From Paracoccaceae bacterium (GTDB taxonomy: Bacteria; Pseudomonadota; Alphaproteobacteria; Rhodobacterales; Rhodobacteraceae): 64,000 bases of DNA. A program made the translations under genes and the position numbers. Where the stretch lies: contig CACOXV010000003.1 of the NCBI GenBank assembly GCA_902631295.1, positions 46,312 to 110,311 of the forward strand, given 5' to 3'. A model generated the notes under the pieces. That model ran no database searches. It worked only from the letters and a program-made list of their open reading frames with translations, and had not been told where the DNA came from. This document shows positions 38,735 to 47,569 of the stretch, in pieces; positions within the stretch are counted from its first letter, which is position 1, and each line of letters starts with the position of its first letter.

Positions 38735-39985
38735 CTAATGCAAATTCGGCTGGTTACCCATGCCCTTTTCGTCGATCATTAATCCCTTGGAAAATCTATC
38801 AAACCGAAAAGAACGTGCCGTTTTATGCGGTTCTTTGGTGGCTAACAGATGCGCATAAACCCATCCTGAAGCTGGTGTGGCTTTAAAACCACCATAACAC
38901 CAGCCACCATTAAAATAGAGACCAGAAATATCAGTTTTATCTATTATGGGTGACCCATCCATCGACATATCCATGATACCACCCCACATTCGGAGCAACC
39001 TTACTCTACCAAGCATGGGGAATATTGCCATTCCACCCTCACAGACATCTTCAACTACTGGTAAATTTCCTCTCTGAGCATAGGAGTTGTACCCATCGAT
39101 ATCGCCACCAAATACAAGCCCCCCTTTATCAGATTGACTACAGTAAAAGTGGCCCGCCCCAAAGGTAATTACGCCAGGCAATATAGGCTTCAAACCTTCA
39201 GATACAAAGGCTTGTAAAACGTGGCTTTCAATTGGCAAACGCATTCCAGCCATTTGCATCAATCGACTGGATGAACCAGCAACACAGGCTCCTACTGTCT
39301 TTGCCTTAATAAAACCTTTTGTAGTATCCACACCAACGCAGATACCCTTTTCAATCTTAAATCCAGTGACTTCGCAATTTTGTACAATATCAACACCGTA
39401 GGAATCTGCTGCCCTTGCATATCCCCAAGCGACTGCATCATGACGCACGGTACCACCCCTATGCTGCGCTAAGCCTCCCTTTACAGGAAACCGGGCATTA
39501 TCAGTATTTAGAAAAGGATAACGCTTTTGAATTTGCTCTTTGGAAAGCAAATCGGCGTCAGCTCCATTGAGAAGCATAGCGTTGCCCCGTCGAATAAAAG
39601 CATCCCTTTGAGCATCACTGTGAATAAGGTTCAAAATTCCCCGTTGAGAAACCATAGCATTGTAGTTAAGTTCTTTTTCTAAACCTTCCCAAAGCTTAAG
39701 TGAAAATTCGTAGAATGGTTCGTTTCCATCCAGTAGATAATTAGAACGGATTATAGTTGTATTTCGCCCGACATTGCCGCCACCAATCCAACCCTTTTCG
39801 AGGACTGCTATTTTGGATTGTTTGAATTCTTTAGCTAAATAATAGGCAGTTGCTAAGCCATGCCCTCCGCCACCGATGATAATATAATCATATTCACTAC
39901 TTGGGTCAGGAGAACGCCAAGCGGGACCCCAACCTCGATGACCGGTCAGTGCTTCCTTAATAATTTTAAACCCAGAATATTTCAT
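38735..39985 (-). CDS. mgdA: N-methylglutamate dehydrogenase subunit A (sarcosine oxidase beta family)
   Basis: FAD-binding catalytic subunit, homologue of sarcosine oxidase beta, 416 residues. The FAD motif YDYIIIGGGGHGLATAYYLAKEF lies near residue 30; GGNVGRNTTIIRSNYL follows with a family histidine position replaced by asparagine (N in GRNTTIIRSNY is normal for this family). The C-terminal part RMWGGIMDMSMDGSPIIDKT and YFNGGWCYGGFKATPASG are the second FAD region. It is the first gene of mgdABCD; GGAG lies 7 bp before its ATG. Two 13-bp direct repeats lie 51-84 bp upstream. Confidence 0.91.
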   Translation of the reverse strand: MKYSGFKIIKEALTGHRGWGPAWRSPDPSSEYDYIIIGGGGHGLATAYYLAKEFKQSKIAVLEKGWIGGGNVGRNTTIIRSNYLLDGNEPFYEFSLKLWEGLEKELNYNAMVSQRGILNLIHSDAQRDAFIRRGNAMLLNGADADLLSKEQIQKRYPFLNTDNARFPVKGGLAQHRGGTVRHDAVAWGYARAADSYGVDIVQNCEVTGFKIEKGICVGVDTTKGFIKAKTVGACVAGSSSRLMQMAGMRLPIESHVLQAFVSEGLKPILPGVITFGAGHFYCSQSDKGGLVFGGDIDGYNSYAQRGNLPVVEDVCEGGMAIFPMLGRVRLLRMWGGIMDMSMDGSPIIDKTDISGLYFNGGWCYGGFKATPASGWVYAHLLATKEPHKTARSFRFDRFSKGLMIDEKGMGNQPNLH

Positions 39986-40036
39986 TACAAAACTCCATGG
40001 GCCTTTATGAGTCGAAAAGACTAGTGATTACAATTT

Positions 40037-40070
40037 ACAAATCGGACATGTTTTCAAACAAATCGGACAT
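40037..40070. promoter_or_regulatory. Direct-repeat operator in mgdA promoter (AraC-type)
   Basis: ACAAATCGGACAT occurs perfectly at 40037-40049 and 40058-40070, a 21-bp period that puts both half-sites on one face of the helix (reading ATGTCCGATTTGT toward mgdA). Tandem half-sites with this spacing are typical of AraC/XylS-family activators. The GlxA-type regulator at 33934 is the obvious candidate. No other copy was noticed in the window. Confidence 0.75.
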
Positions 40071-40109
40071 CAAAAAGAATCATAAAAAAATCGACTTATT
40101 AAGTATAAT

Positions 40110-41084
40110 CTAAGGATTTAAAATGGTAGAGCCAGTGGTGTCCCTTGCTTCTAGCATATCATGGGCCTTCGCAATCTCTGATAAATGGAATTCCTGGCCA
40201 ATGAGCAAGTTAATACTGCTATCACTGACTTTTTTGAAAAGCTGATCTGCCATTTGCTGGCAATTATAACGGTTCGCTATATGCGAAAATATAGTTGGTC
40301 TGGTAACTTTCAGTGATCCTTTTGCCGCTAATAGGCTAATATCGAATGGTGGTACTTTGCCGCTCGCATTACCAAAACTTATCATCATTCCCAACGGCTT
40401 CAAACACTCCAAAGAGTCCTCAAATGTAGATGCGCCCACAGAATCCATAACCGCTTCCACGCCAGCACCATCAGTAAGTTTTCTTACTTCCTCTACAAAG
40501 TTTTGGCTTTTGTAATTTATGCAGTACCTTGCCCCATTTTGCAGCGCTAATTGGCATTTTTCATCTGAACCAGCAGTACCAATTAAAGTAATTCCTTCTG
40601 ATCTTGCCCACTGACAAGCAATCAACCCAACCCCACCAGCAGAAGCGTGGAAAAGAACGGTATCGCCACGATTGAGAGGGGTTGTACGATGAAATAAATA
40701 CTGAACGGTTAAGCCTTTCAACATAACGGCCGCTCCAGCTTTGAAGCTTACGTCTTCTGGAAGTTTACAAACTTGCGTAGCGTTCAAATTACGAATTTCA
40801 GAATATGCTCCTGGCTGCGCACTCGCGTATGCTACGCGATCACCGATATTCAAATGTTCTACACTATCGCCGACTTCCGTTACAATACCTGACGCTTCAA
40901 CACCCAAACCAGTAGGTAGCTCAAGCGGATAAAGACCTGTTCTTTGATAAATATCAATATAATTCAAACCTATTGCCCTGTGCTCTACCGTTACTTCATT
41001 CGAGTTTGGGCTCTGTAAAGAAAATTTAGAAAGTTCTAAATTTTCAGAGCCACCGAACTCTTTTATAACTACCTCTGTAGGCAT
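40110..41084 (-). CDS. NADPH:quinone oxidoreductase-like zinc-independent medium-chain reductase
   Basis: Qor-type medium-chain dehydrogenase/reductase of 324 residues. The start is ATG 41084, since TGGAGG lies 5 bp before it; a GTG four codons upstream is part of the ribosome site. Motifs: GLNYIDIYQRTGLYPLELP, the nucleotide-binding VLFHASAGGVGLIACQWA near residue 145, and VMDSVGASTFEDSLECL. Zinc-ligand cysteines are lacking, as in quinone reductases. It is upstream of mgdA on the same strand with a 124-bp gap. A role in electron or aldehyde handling during methylamine oxidation is possible but not shown. Confidence 0.87.
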   Translation of the reverse strand: MPTEVVIKEFGGSENLELSKFSLQSPNSNEVTVEHRAIGLNYIDIYQRTGLYPLELPTGLGVEASGIVTEVGDSVEHLNIGDRVAYASAQPGAYSEIRNLNATQVCKLPEDVSFKAGAAVMLKGLTVQYLFHRTTPLNRGDTVLFHASAGGVGLIACQWARSEGITLIGTAGSDEKCQLALQNGARYCINYKSQNFVEEVRKLTDGAGVEAVMDSVGASTFEDSLECLKPLGMMISFGNASGKVPPFDISLLAAKGSLKVTRPTIFSHIANRYNCQQMADQLFKKVSDSSINLLIGQEFHLSEIAKAHDMLEARDTTGSTILNP

Positions 41085-41096
41085 TAGATCCTCCAC

Positions 41097-41495
41097 AAAA
41101 ACTACAAAATATTTAAAATCAAATTATAAGCTTTATTCTGAAGAAATGACTAGAATAAAAACGGCTAATCTTAAATATATATTTCATTGATATTAGGCGA
41201 GCTTGCTCGATGGGAAGAGGAATACCAAGCAAACTCGCCGATACAACTAAACCAGGTTGTGTTAACAAGCTACTACATTTAGCACAAAATGTCAAAACCT
41301 TTCTAAATTTTGAGTCTATATCCACATATAGTACTTCTTAAATTGAATGGCTGAAGATATAGAAAAAATTTGATTGTAACTGTTACCGCTTATCAAAGAT
41401 TAAGAGCAGGCAAGTCATATTATTCAATTATGAAAATCCTTGTCTCATTAAAACTTATACTATGTAATTAAAAAAAATGTAATGGAGAAGACTTT
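41097..41495. other. 399-bp gene-free region with two hairpins
   Basis: No convincing gene here. A 12-bp stem with one C-A mismatch (41196-41207 with 41228-41239, 20-nt loop) is followed by a smaller hairpin (41243-41247 with 41256-41260). GTAACTGTTAC at 41376-41386 is a perfect inverted repeat. The region separates the leftward quinone reductase from a rightward isomerase gene, so it should hold both promoters; the hairpins could be in the 5' leader of either. I do not recognise a known riboswitch. Confidence 0.45.
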
Positions 41496-42086
41496 ATGAC
41501 CAATGAGCTAACGGCATGGTTGTCAATTGGCAGCACATACTCTTACTTAACTGCGATGCGAATAAAGGAAGTTTGTGTGAACGAGGATATTAAACTTTCT
41601 GTAGTTCCCATAAGCATCAGACAAATAATGAAAACCATGGATAATATTCCATTTCCGCCGTCAAAGAAAGCAAAGGTGAATTACATGTGGAGGGATATTG
41701 AAAGGAGAGCTGAGCTGTATAAAATTCCAGTTCCAAATGTTCCTGCGCCCTATCCTTTACAAGAATTTGATCGAGCAAACTTGGTCGGAATAGTCATGAA
41801 CAACAAGGGGCTCTACTTGGATTATTTCAAATATACATACGAAGAATGGTTCTTAAATGGAAACGAAGCTGGCTCAGAAAAAAACCTTGAAGTAACACTT
41901 CAAAAATTAAGTTTTGATGTGAAAAAAACTATCGAGGAAGCAGAGTTGATGGAATCCCAGTATATCGAAAATACACAGCGGGCGTTAAAATTTGGCATAT
42001 TTGGAGTGCCAAGTTTTTCCTTTAATAATGATATATTTTGGGGGGACGATCGGCTTGAAGATGCTATCCGCCTCATATCTAAATAG
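41496..42086 (+). CDS. 2-hydroxychromene-2-carboxylate isomerase-like (DsbA/GST-kappa family)
   Basis: Thioredoxin-fold isomerase/transferase family of 196 residues. N-terminal WLSIGSTYSYLTAMRI holds the glutathione-binding serine of HCCA isomerases, which lack the CxxC of DsbA; the C-terminal GIFGVPSFSFNNDIFWGDDRLEDA matches the family signature. Glutathione-dependent chemistry is likely. It is read away from the methylamine dehydrogenase genes, 228 bp before a DUF6494 gene. GGAG lies before the ATG. Confidence 0.85.
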   Translation: MTNELTAWLSIGSTYSYLTAMRIKEVCVNEDIKLSVVPISIRQIMKTMDNIPFPPSKKAKVNYMWRDIERRAELYKIPVPNVPAPYPLQEFDRANLVGIVMNNKGLYLDYFKYTYEEWFLNGNEAGSEKNLEVTLQKLSFDVKKTIEEAELMESQYIENTQRALKFGIFGVPSFSFNNDIFWGDDRLEDAIRLISK

Positions 42087-42314
42087 TAAAATTGAAGTAC
42101 CAGATTTTAAGTTAACTAACTGCGCAACAAATACAAAAAGACCAAGCGCACTAACGTCAAAAAGTTACTTGCAAATGATTACGATGACACTTGTAACCAG
42201 AAAAATAACGGAGCATATATACGAGACTAATCACGTTAAGATTTTAAATAACGGTATATAGCAATTTTAGAAAAGAACATAGTTTGTAACGACACGAAAT
42301 TTTAGGAGTACGAG

Positions 42315-42500
42315 ATGGACGATAGTTTTAATATGTCAATGCGTAAATTTCTGAAGCAGGTTGGAATAACATCTCAAAAGGCAATAGAAGACGCATTACG
42401 AGATGCGGGTAATGGCAACTACAAAGTTGACGCAAAAATCGTCATTAAAGAAGTCGGTTTGGAACATTCAGTATCCGGCACTATAACAATCGAGGATTAA
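42315..42500 (+). CDS. Small DUF6494-type protein
   Basis: A 61-residue protein that resembles the DUF6494 family: FNMSMRKFLKQVGITSQKAIEDALRDA, then a beta-rich tail (DAKIVIKEVGLEHSVSGTITIED). GGAG stands 7 bp before the ATG. It is 3 bp upstream of the Mrp ATPase gene, and I infer a linked role in iron-sulfur delivery, but its function is unknown. Confidence 0.82.
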   Translation: MDDSFNMSMRKFLKQVGITSQKAIEDALRDAGNGNYKVDAKIVIKEVGLEHSVSGTITIED

Positions 42501-42503
42501 TAA

Positions 42504-43565
42504 TTGGCTCTAACTAAAAAACGCGTTATAGATGCACTAACAACTATAATGGGACCGAACGGGACCGATATAGTGACTGGCGGAGAAGTAAGAGCGTTAG
42601 ATGTAGACGAAAATAATGTACGTTTCGTTTTGGAAATTGATCAATCTTTGGCCAAAGAATACTCAAAAATCAAGGAAACGTTAGAGTCATATTTAAAAAA
42701 ATTGGGCGCCAAGGAAGTTTCTATTGTCCTTACTGCACACGCATCAAAGGACCCACCACCTGATTTAAAACCAAAACGAAAGCCTGAAGTAAAACCAGCG
42801 CAAAAAATACCTGGTGTAGACCGTATTGTGGCAATTGCATCTGGCAAAGGAGGTGTTGGAAAATCTACAGTAAGCTCAAATTTGGCATGTGCATTGGCTG
42901 CACAAGGCAGGCGCGTAGGACTTTTAGATGCCGATGTTTATGGACCTTCACAACCAAGAATGCTTGGAATATCGGGTCGGCCTTCTAGCCCGGATGGTAA
43001 AATTATTATTCCCCTCCAAAACCATGGGGTTACTATGATGTCCATTGGTCTTATGACTGATGAAGGTCAGGCTGTTGTATGGCGCGGTCCAATGATAATG
43101 GGCGCACTTCAGCAAATGATGATGCAAGTTCAATGGGGAAGTCTGGATATTCTGATTGTAGATTTGCCACCTGGAACTGGAGACGTCCAAATGACCCTTG
43201 CACAAAAAACAGAAGTAAGCGGCGCGATAATTGTATCAACACCACAAGATGTTGCACTTATCGATGCGCGAAAAGGTATTGATATGTTCAGCCAGCTTAA
43301 GGTTCCAATACTAGGTATGATTGAAAACATGTCAGCACATGTCTGTCCAAGATGTGGTAACGAAGAACATATTTTTGGTAATGGCGGGGTGCTGAGTGAA
43401 GCAAAAAAAATAGGCGTTCCTGTACTCGCTGAGATTCCACTTCATCGTGATATAAGGGTGGCATCAGATGAGGGAGCACCACTCGTAGTATCTGACCCAA
43501 ACTCTTTGCAAGCCGGTGTTTTTTCTGAACTAGCGAAAGCCATGATTGAAAAAGGCCAAGCTTAA
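42504..43565 (+). CDS. mrp: Mrp/NBP35-family iron-sulfur carrier ATPase (ApbC-like)
   Basis: P-loop ATPase that holds and transfers [4Fe-4S] clusters to apoproteins. It begins with TTG, 7 bp after GAGGA, and has 353 residues. Domains: N-terminal DUF59/MIP18-like (about 5-80), deviant Walker A IASGKGGVGKSTVSSNLA near 112, LLDADVYGPSQPRMLG, DLPPGTGDVQMTLAQ, and the C-terminal cluster-binding CPRCG (about 273-277). Possible clients here include iron-sulfur enzymes of photosynthesis and C1 metabolism; that is inference. Confidence 0.93.
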   Translation: MALTKKRVIDALTTIMGPNGTDIVTGGEVRALDVDENNVRFVLEIDQSLAKEYSKIKETLESYLKKLGAKEVSIVLTAHASKDPPPDLKPKRKPEVKPAQKIPGVDRIVAIASGKGGVGKSTVSSNLACALAAQGRRVGLLDADVYGPSQPRMLGISGRPSSPDGKIIIPLQNHGVTMMSIGLMTDEGQAVVWRGPMIMGALQQMMMQVQWGSLDILIVDLPPGTGDVQMTLAQKTEVSGAIIVSTPQDVALIDARKGIDMFSQLKVPILGMIENMSAHVCPRCGNEEHIFGNGGVLSEAKKIGVPVLAEIPLHRDIRVASDEGAPLVVSDPNSLQAGVFSELAKAMIEKGQA

Positions 43566-43622
43566 ACATGTCGCTGACATTTAACTCGGAGGGAATATCC
43601 CCAAAAGTAAGCGGAAACCCCA

Positions 43623-44327
43623 ATGAATGATATATGGGACGGCATTGTTCAAGCATTTACACTTATTTATACACTGGACCCAGATTTAATTAAAATTTCC
43701 TTGAGGTCACTTCAGGTCACATTATCTGCTTTGGCTATAAGTTGTATAATTGCGTTACCGCTTGCCGCCATTTTGACTATACAACGCTTTAAATTTCGAC
43801 GTTTTACGATAGCACTTTTAAACGCACTTATGGGGCTTCCTCCAGTAGTAGTCGGATTACTGGTTTATATAGTTTTATCCCGGTCAGGACCCTTTGGGGT
43901 TTTGGATTTACTATACACTAAAACCGCTATGATAATTGCTCAAACCATCATAATTACGCCATTAATCACATCAATAGCGCACCAATCCTTACGAGAGTTA
44001 TGGTCTGATTACCACGACTTGCTGATTTCAATGAATACCTCTCATAATCAAAGGATTAAGACTTTATTATGGGATGCTCGTAGAGCATTGTTGACAGCTT
44101 CTCTTGCAGGATTTGGTCGAGCAATTGGCGAAGTAGGCGCAATAATGATAGTAGGTGGGAATATTGATAATGCCACACGGGTACTAACAACGGCGATAGC
44201 ACTTGAAACATCAAAAGGCGACTTCGCATTAGCTCTTGCCCTGGGCTTCGTACTGATCTTAACTACGATTGCACTTAATATAGGAACACACTGGCTAAGC
44301 AAAACTGAAAACGAAGGACGCTGGTAA
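43623..44327 (+). CDS. tupB: Tungstate ABC transporter permease TupB
   Basis: Inner-membrane permease of 234 residues with about five hydrophobic helices. It carries the typical permease EAA-like loop SIAHQSLRELWSDYHDLLISM and FGRAIGEVGAIMIVGGNID. The permease-ATPase-binding protein order and the TupA-type binding protein downstream indicate tungstate rather than molybdate. Its stop and the tupC start share a base (TAATG). Confidence 0.88.
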   Translation: MNDIWDGIVQAFTLIYTLDPDLIKISLRSLQVTLSALAISCIIALPLAAILTIQRFKFRRFTIALLNALMGLPPVVVGLLVYIVLSRSGPFGVLDLLYTKTAMIIAQTIIITPLITSIAHQSLRELWSDYHDLLISMNTSHNQRIKTLLWDARRALLTASLAGFGRAIGEVGAIMIVGGNIDNATRVLTTAIALETSKGDFALALALGFVLILTTIALNIGTHWLSKTENEGRW

Positions 44328-45031
44328 TGTTCCCTCTAGTTGCAGAGAATTTAGTGGTAGAATTCCAAGGTAAACACGTTCTTGGCCCTGTAGATCTTAG
44401 ACTTGATAAAGGAGACATAGCAGTAATCTTAGGGCCTAATGGATCTGGGAAAACAAGTCTTTTAAAAGCTTTACATGGCATACTAAAACTAAAACTAGGC
44501 ATGGTTAGATGGTCCTGTTTGGAGACAGAAAGCGTTGGAAAACAAATGTTTGTTTTCCAAACTCCAATCATGCTTCGCAGATCAGTTTTTGAAAACTTAA
44601 CTTATCCGCTTCGGCTTCGCAAAGTTTCCAAGGCTGAGGCAAATCAAAGAGCTACTGAGTGGCTAGATAGGATTGCTTTAAGTGCGTCAATGCAGGTCCC
44701 TGCGACAAGGATTTCTGGTGGAGAAAAGCAAAAGTTAGCTCTGGCTCGCGCACTAATTACCGAGCCAGAAATGTTATTTTTAGATGAACCCTGCGCCGCA
44801 TTAGATGGTAAAACGACCAATGAAATTGAGAGTATGCTTCAAAGCTGTGTAGAAAATGGAACGACAATTATGATGTCAACGCATGATATCGGCCAAGCAA
44901 AGCGTTTGGCAAAAAACATATACTTTATAAACAAAGGAAAATTAGAGTGCATTCAATCCGCAAAAACTTTCTTTGTTAAGCCATCATCCATCAACGCTAG
45001 TAAATTTATAGCAGGTGATATAATCGAATGA
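44327..45031 (+). CDS. tupC: Tungstate ABC transporter ATPase TupC
   Basis: ATP-binding subunit of 234 residues with Walker A ILGPNGSGKTSLLKALHG, the signature RISGGEKQKLALARAL, Walker B MLFLDEPCAALDG and H-loop MSTHDIGQAKRLA. It has no C-terminal molybdate-binding (TOBE) domain, unlike ModC, consistent with the short tungstate type. It overlaps tupB by 1 bp and tupA by 4 bp (ATGA). Confidence 0.88.
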   Translation: MFPLVAENLVVEFQGKHVLGPVDLRLDKGDIAVILGPNGSGKTSLLKALHGILKLKLGMVRWSCLETESVGKQMFVFQTPIMLRRSVFENLTYPLRLRKVSKAEANQRATEWLDRIALSASMQVPATRISGGEKQKLALARALITEPEMLFLDEPCAALDGKTTNEIESMLQSCVENGTTIMMSTHDIGQAKRLAKNIYFINKGKLECIQSAKTFFVKPSSINASKFIAGDIIE

Positions 45032-45843
45032 TCAGGCTAACAAAGTTAATTAGTGTATTGGCCTTTCTACTTTGCACAAATATGTCTTTTGCTGATAGCA
45101 TTAAGTTGGCAGTAACTACGTCTTTTAATAATTCTGGATTAAGTGATGTGTTGCTGCCAAAAATTGAGTCTGACATTGGGGTCAACATTAAATTGTTGGT
45201 TGTCGGAACCGGCCAAGCATTACGCCTCGGAGCTTCTGGAGATGTTGATGCAATTTTGGTACACTCCCAAAAAGCAGAAGAAAAATTTGTAAATGACGGT
45301 CATGGCAGCCATAGGCGGGAGATTATGTATAACGACTTCGTTATAATTGGTCCTCGCGCAGATCCTGCAAATGTCAGAAGTGCAGAAAGCATAAAAGAAG
45401 CTTTTGAACTTATAAAAGACCTCTCTGTTCCTTTTATAAGTAGAGGAGACGAGAGCGGAACCCATAAAATGGAGATGTCATTATGGCGATCATTTGATTT
45501 TCGCCCAAACCATTTTGGAGACTGGTATAAATCCGTTGGATCAGGAATGGGCGCATCGTTGAATATAAGTGCAAGTATCGGGGCCTATATTCTCTCAGAC
45601 AGAGCAAGTTGGTTAAACTTCAAGAATAAATCTGATTTAGACATTTTATTTGAAGGAGATAAACTTTTATTCAATCAATATTCCTTCATTCCAATAAATC
45701 CAAATCGTCATAAGCATGTACAGTCAGCACTGACGAAGAAACTAGAAAGTTGGCTTACTTCCAAAACAGCGGAGACTATGATTAATAGTTACAAAATTGA
45801 TGGAAAAGCATTGTTTAAATTTAATGCTACATACAACGAGTAA
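45028..45843 (+). CDS. tupA: Tungstate-binding periplasmic protein TupA
   Basis: Periplasmic binding protein of 271 residues with a signal peptide (MIRLTKLISVLAFLLC...SFA, cleavage near residue 23). The mature protein begins with AVTTSFNNSGLSDVLLP, the TTTS-type oxyanion site of TupA, and has the second site FISRGDESGTHKMEMSLW. These motifs separate TupA from ModA. Tungsten may serve a formate dehydrogenase, which would fit the C1 genes, but no such enzyme is in the window. Confidence 0.9.
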   Translation: MIRLTKLISVLAFLLCTNMSFADSIKLAVTTSFNNSGLSDVLLPKIESDIGVNIKLLVVGTGQALRLGASGDVDAILVHSQKAEEKFVNDGHGSHRREIMYNDFVIIGPRADPANVRSAESIKEAFELIKDLSVPFISRGDESGTHKMEMSLWRSFDFRPNHFGDWYKSVGSGMGASLNISASIGAYILSDRASWLNFKNKSDLDILFEGDKLLFNQYSFIPINPNRHKHVQSALTKKLESWLTSKTAETMINSYKIDGKALFKFNATYNE

Positions 45844-45976
45844 TTAACAATATTTCATAGCCATTTTAACCAAACGGCTAGTAAACTATCGCTAGTTGAT
45901 AAGTCTATTAAATTCGATATATTTAAACCAGTTTTTAGTACTGTTAATAATTAGTATGTGATAATGAAAGTTAATT

Positions 45977-46873
45977 ATGTGTGGCATAGTTGGATTATTC
46001 TTGAAGGATGCAAGCCTGGAAATTAGCCTAGGTAATCTTTTGAGCGAAATGTTAGTTACTATGACGGATAGAGGTCCAGACAGTGCTGGAATAGCCATCT
46101 ATGCTCAAAAAGAATCAGGAAGGTCAAAATTTACAATTCAATCCGATGATTCTGGTCACGCATTTAATGATTTACATAAAGAACTAACCAAGTCTCTTGG
46201 TTGCAAGGTTAATGTTCAGGTTAACAACACGCATGCTGTCGTTACATTGGACGAAGGCGCAACAAATAAATTTCCTGAGGCGCTGAAATCCATAAATCCG
46301 CAGATAAGAATAATGAGCCTCGGTTCTTCACTAGAAATTTACAAAGAAGTTGGCTTGCCAAAGAACGTTATTCAAAGGTTCAATATCTCAAAAATGTCCG
46401 GCAGGCATGGAATTGGTCATACTCGAATGGCAACCGAATCCGCTGTTACAACTATGGGAGCGCATCCATTCAACACAGGTTTGGATCAATGTCTAGTACA
46501 CAATGGATCTCTTTCTAATCATAATTCCTTACGTAGGCGGCTAAGAAGGGAAGGAGTTCATATAGAAACCGAAAACGACACAGAAGTGGGAGCTGCCTAT
46601 CTAACTTGGAAAATGCAAAATGGTGCAAGTCTAGATGAAGCGCTACAAAGTTCTTTAGAAAATTTGGATGGGTTTTTCACATTTGTTGTCGGAACAGAGG
46701 ATGGCTTTGGGGTTGTTCGGGACCCTATCGCATGTAAGCCAGCAGTTATGGCAGAAACCGATCAATATGTGGCGTTTGGCAGTGAGTATCGAGCTTTAGT
46801 TAATTTACCAGAAATTGAACGTGCTCAAGTTTGGGAACCAGAGCCTGCGACAGTATATTTTTGGAAACACTAA
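45977..46873 (+). CDS. mgsA: N-methylglutamate synthase subunit A (class II glutamine amidotransferase family)
   Basis: Subunit with a class II amidotransferase fold that takes gamma-glutamylmethylamide and frees methylamine for transfer to 2-oxoglutarate/glutamate. The 298-residue protein starts MCGIVGLF with Cys2 as the N-terminal nucleophile, and has GIGHTRMATESAVTTMGAHPF, HNGSLSNHNSLRRRL and ETENDTEVGAAYL, all family markers. The three subunits together correspond to domains of glutamate synthase. mgsB follows after a single base. Confidence 0.92.
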   Translation: MCGIVGLFLKDASLEISLGNLLSEMLVTMTDRGPDSAGIAIYAQKESGRSKFTIQSDDSGHAFNDLHKELTKSLGCKVNVQVNNTHAVVTLDEGATNKFPEALKSINPQIRIMSLGSSLEIYKEVGLPKNVIQRFNISKMSGRHGIGHTRMATESAVTTMGAHPFNTGLDQCLVHNGSLSNHNSLRRRLRREGVHIETENDTEVGAAYLTWKMQNGASLDEALQSSLENLDGFFTFVVGTEDGFGVVRDPIACKPAVMAETDQYVAFGSEYRALVNLPEIERAQVWEPEPATVYFWKH

Positions 46874-46874
46874 A

Positions 46875-47558
46875 ATGTTAAAATTTGACCTCCAAGAAAT
46901 GGGACTTCGGAAGCTAAATAACGCTTTGCATGACCAGAAAGAAAATACTAATCAAACTATATGGGAGATAATAAACCCAAAGGGTAGCCATGCAATTGCT
47001 GTTGGAATTGATGCGCCCATCGAAGTAAACATCAAAGGTTCGACAGGCTACTACTGCGGCGGAATGAACAAGCAGGCAATTATAAATGTAAAAGGATCAG
47101 TGGGCCCTGGCGTTGCCGAAAATATGATGAGTGGGAAAGTGGTAGTTGAAGGTGACGCCAGCCAATATGCCGGAGCTACTGGTCACGGGGGCTTACTAGT
47201 AATCAAGGGGAATGCCTCCTCCCGTTGTGGAATTTCTATGAAAGGAATAAACATAGTTGTTCACGGAAATATTGGGCACATGTCTGCGTTCATGGCACAG
47301 TCAGGTAACCTTGTTGTCTGCGGTGATGCTGGAGATGCACTGGGCGATAGCCTTTACGAAGCGAAATTGTTCGTTAGAGGCAGTGTTAAAAGTTTAGGAG
47401 CTGATTGTGAGGAGAAGGAAATGCGTCCCGAACATATAGAGCTACTCAAATACTTACTTTCCGAGTCTGAATGCGACGCAAAACCGGAAGAATTTTCAAG
47501 ATATGGGTCAGCGAGAACTTTGTACAATTTCAATATTGATAATTCAGATGCATACTGA
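46875..47558 (+). CDS. mgsB: N-methylglutamate synthase subunit B (GXGXG domain)
   Basis: Structural subunit matching the GXGXG beta-helix domain of glutamate synthase. I use ATG 46875, 1 bp after the mgsA stop (MLKFDLQEMGLRKLNN), for 227 residues; 20 more codons upstream would overlap mgsA. Repeated turns of the beta-helix are visible: IKGSTGYYCGGMNKQA, VKGSVGPGVAENMMSG, VEGDASQYAGATGHGG, IKGNASSRCGISMKG and VHGNIGHMSAFMAQSG. Confidence 0.92.
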   Translation: MLKFDLQEMGLRKLNNALHDQKENTNQTIWEIINPKGSHAIAVGIDAPIEVNIKGSTGYYCGGMNKQAIINVKGSVGPGVAENMMSGKVVVEGDASQYAGATGHGGLLVIKGNASSRCGISMKGINIVVHGNIGHMSAFMAQSGNLVVCGDAGDALGDSLYEAKLFVRGSVKSLGADCEEKEMRPEHIELLKYLLSESECDAKPEEFSRYGSARTLYNFNIDNSDAY

Positions 47559-47569
47559 GGATAAAATAA

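Noticed and set aside
34933..39985. Sarcosine oxidase soxBDAG annotation
   Set aside because: Homologous, but gmaS and mgsABC in the window make N-methylglutamate dehydrogenase the better reading; it is kept as an alternative only.
41119..41325. 68-residue minus-strand reading frame in the gap
   Set aside because: No ribosome site, no recognisable domain, and it runs through the hairpins; probably not a gene.
43623..45843. Molybdate transporter modBCA
   Set aside because: The ATPase lacks a molybdate-binding C-terminal domain, and the binding protein has the TTS and SRGDxSGT motifs of TupA.
45843..45976. TAGCC...GGCTA hairpin between tupA and mgsA as a terminator
   Set aside because: Only a 5-bp stem with a long loop and no T-run.
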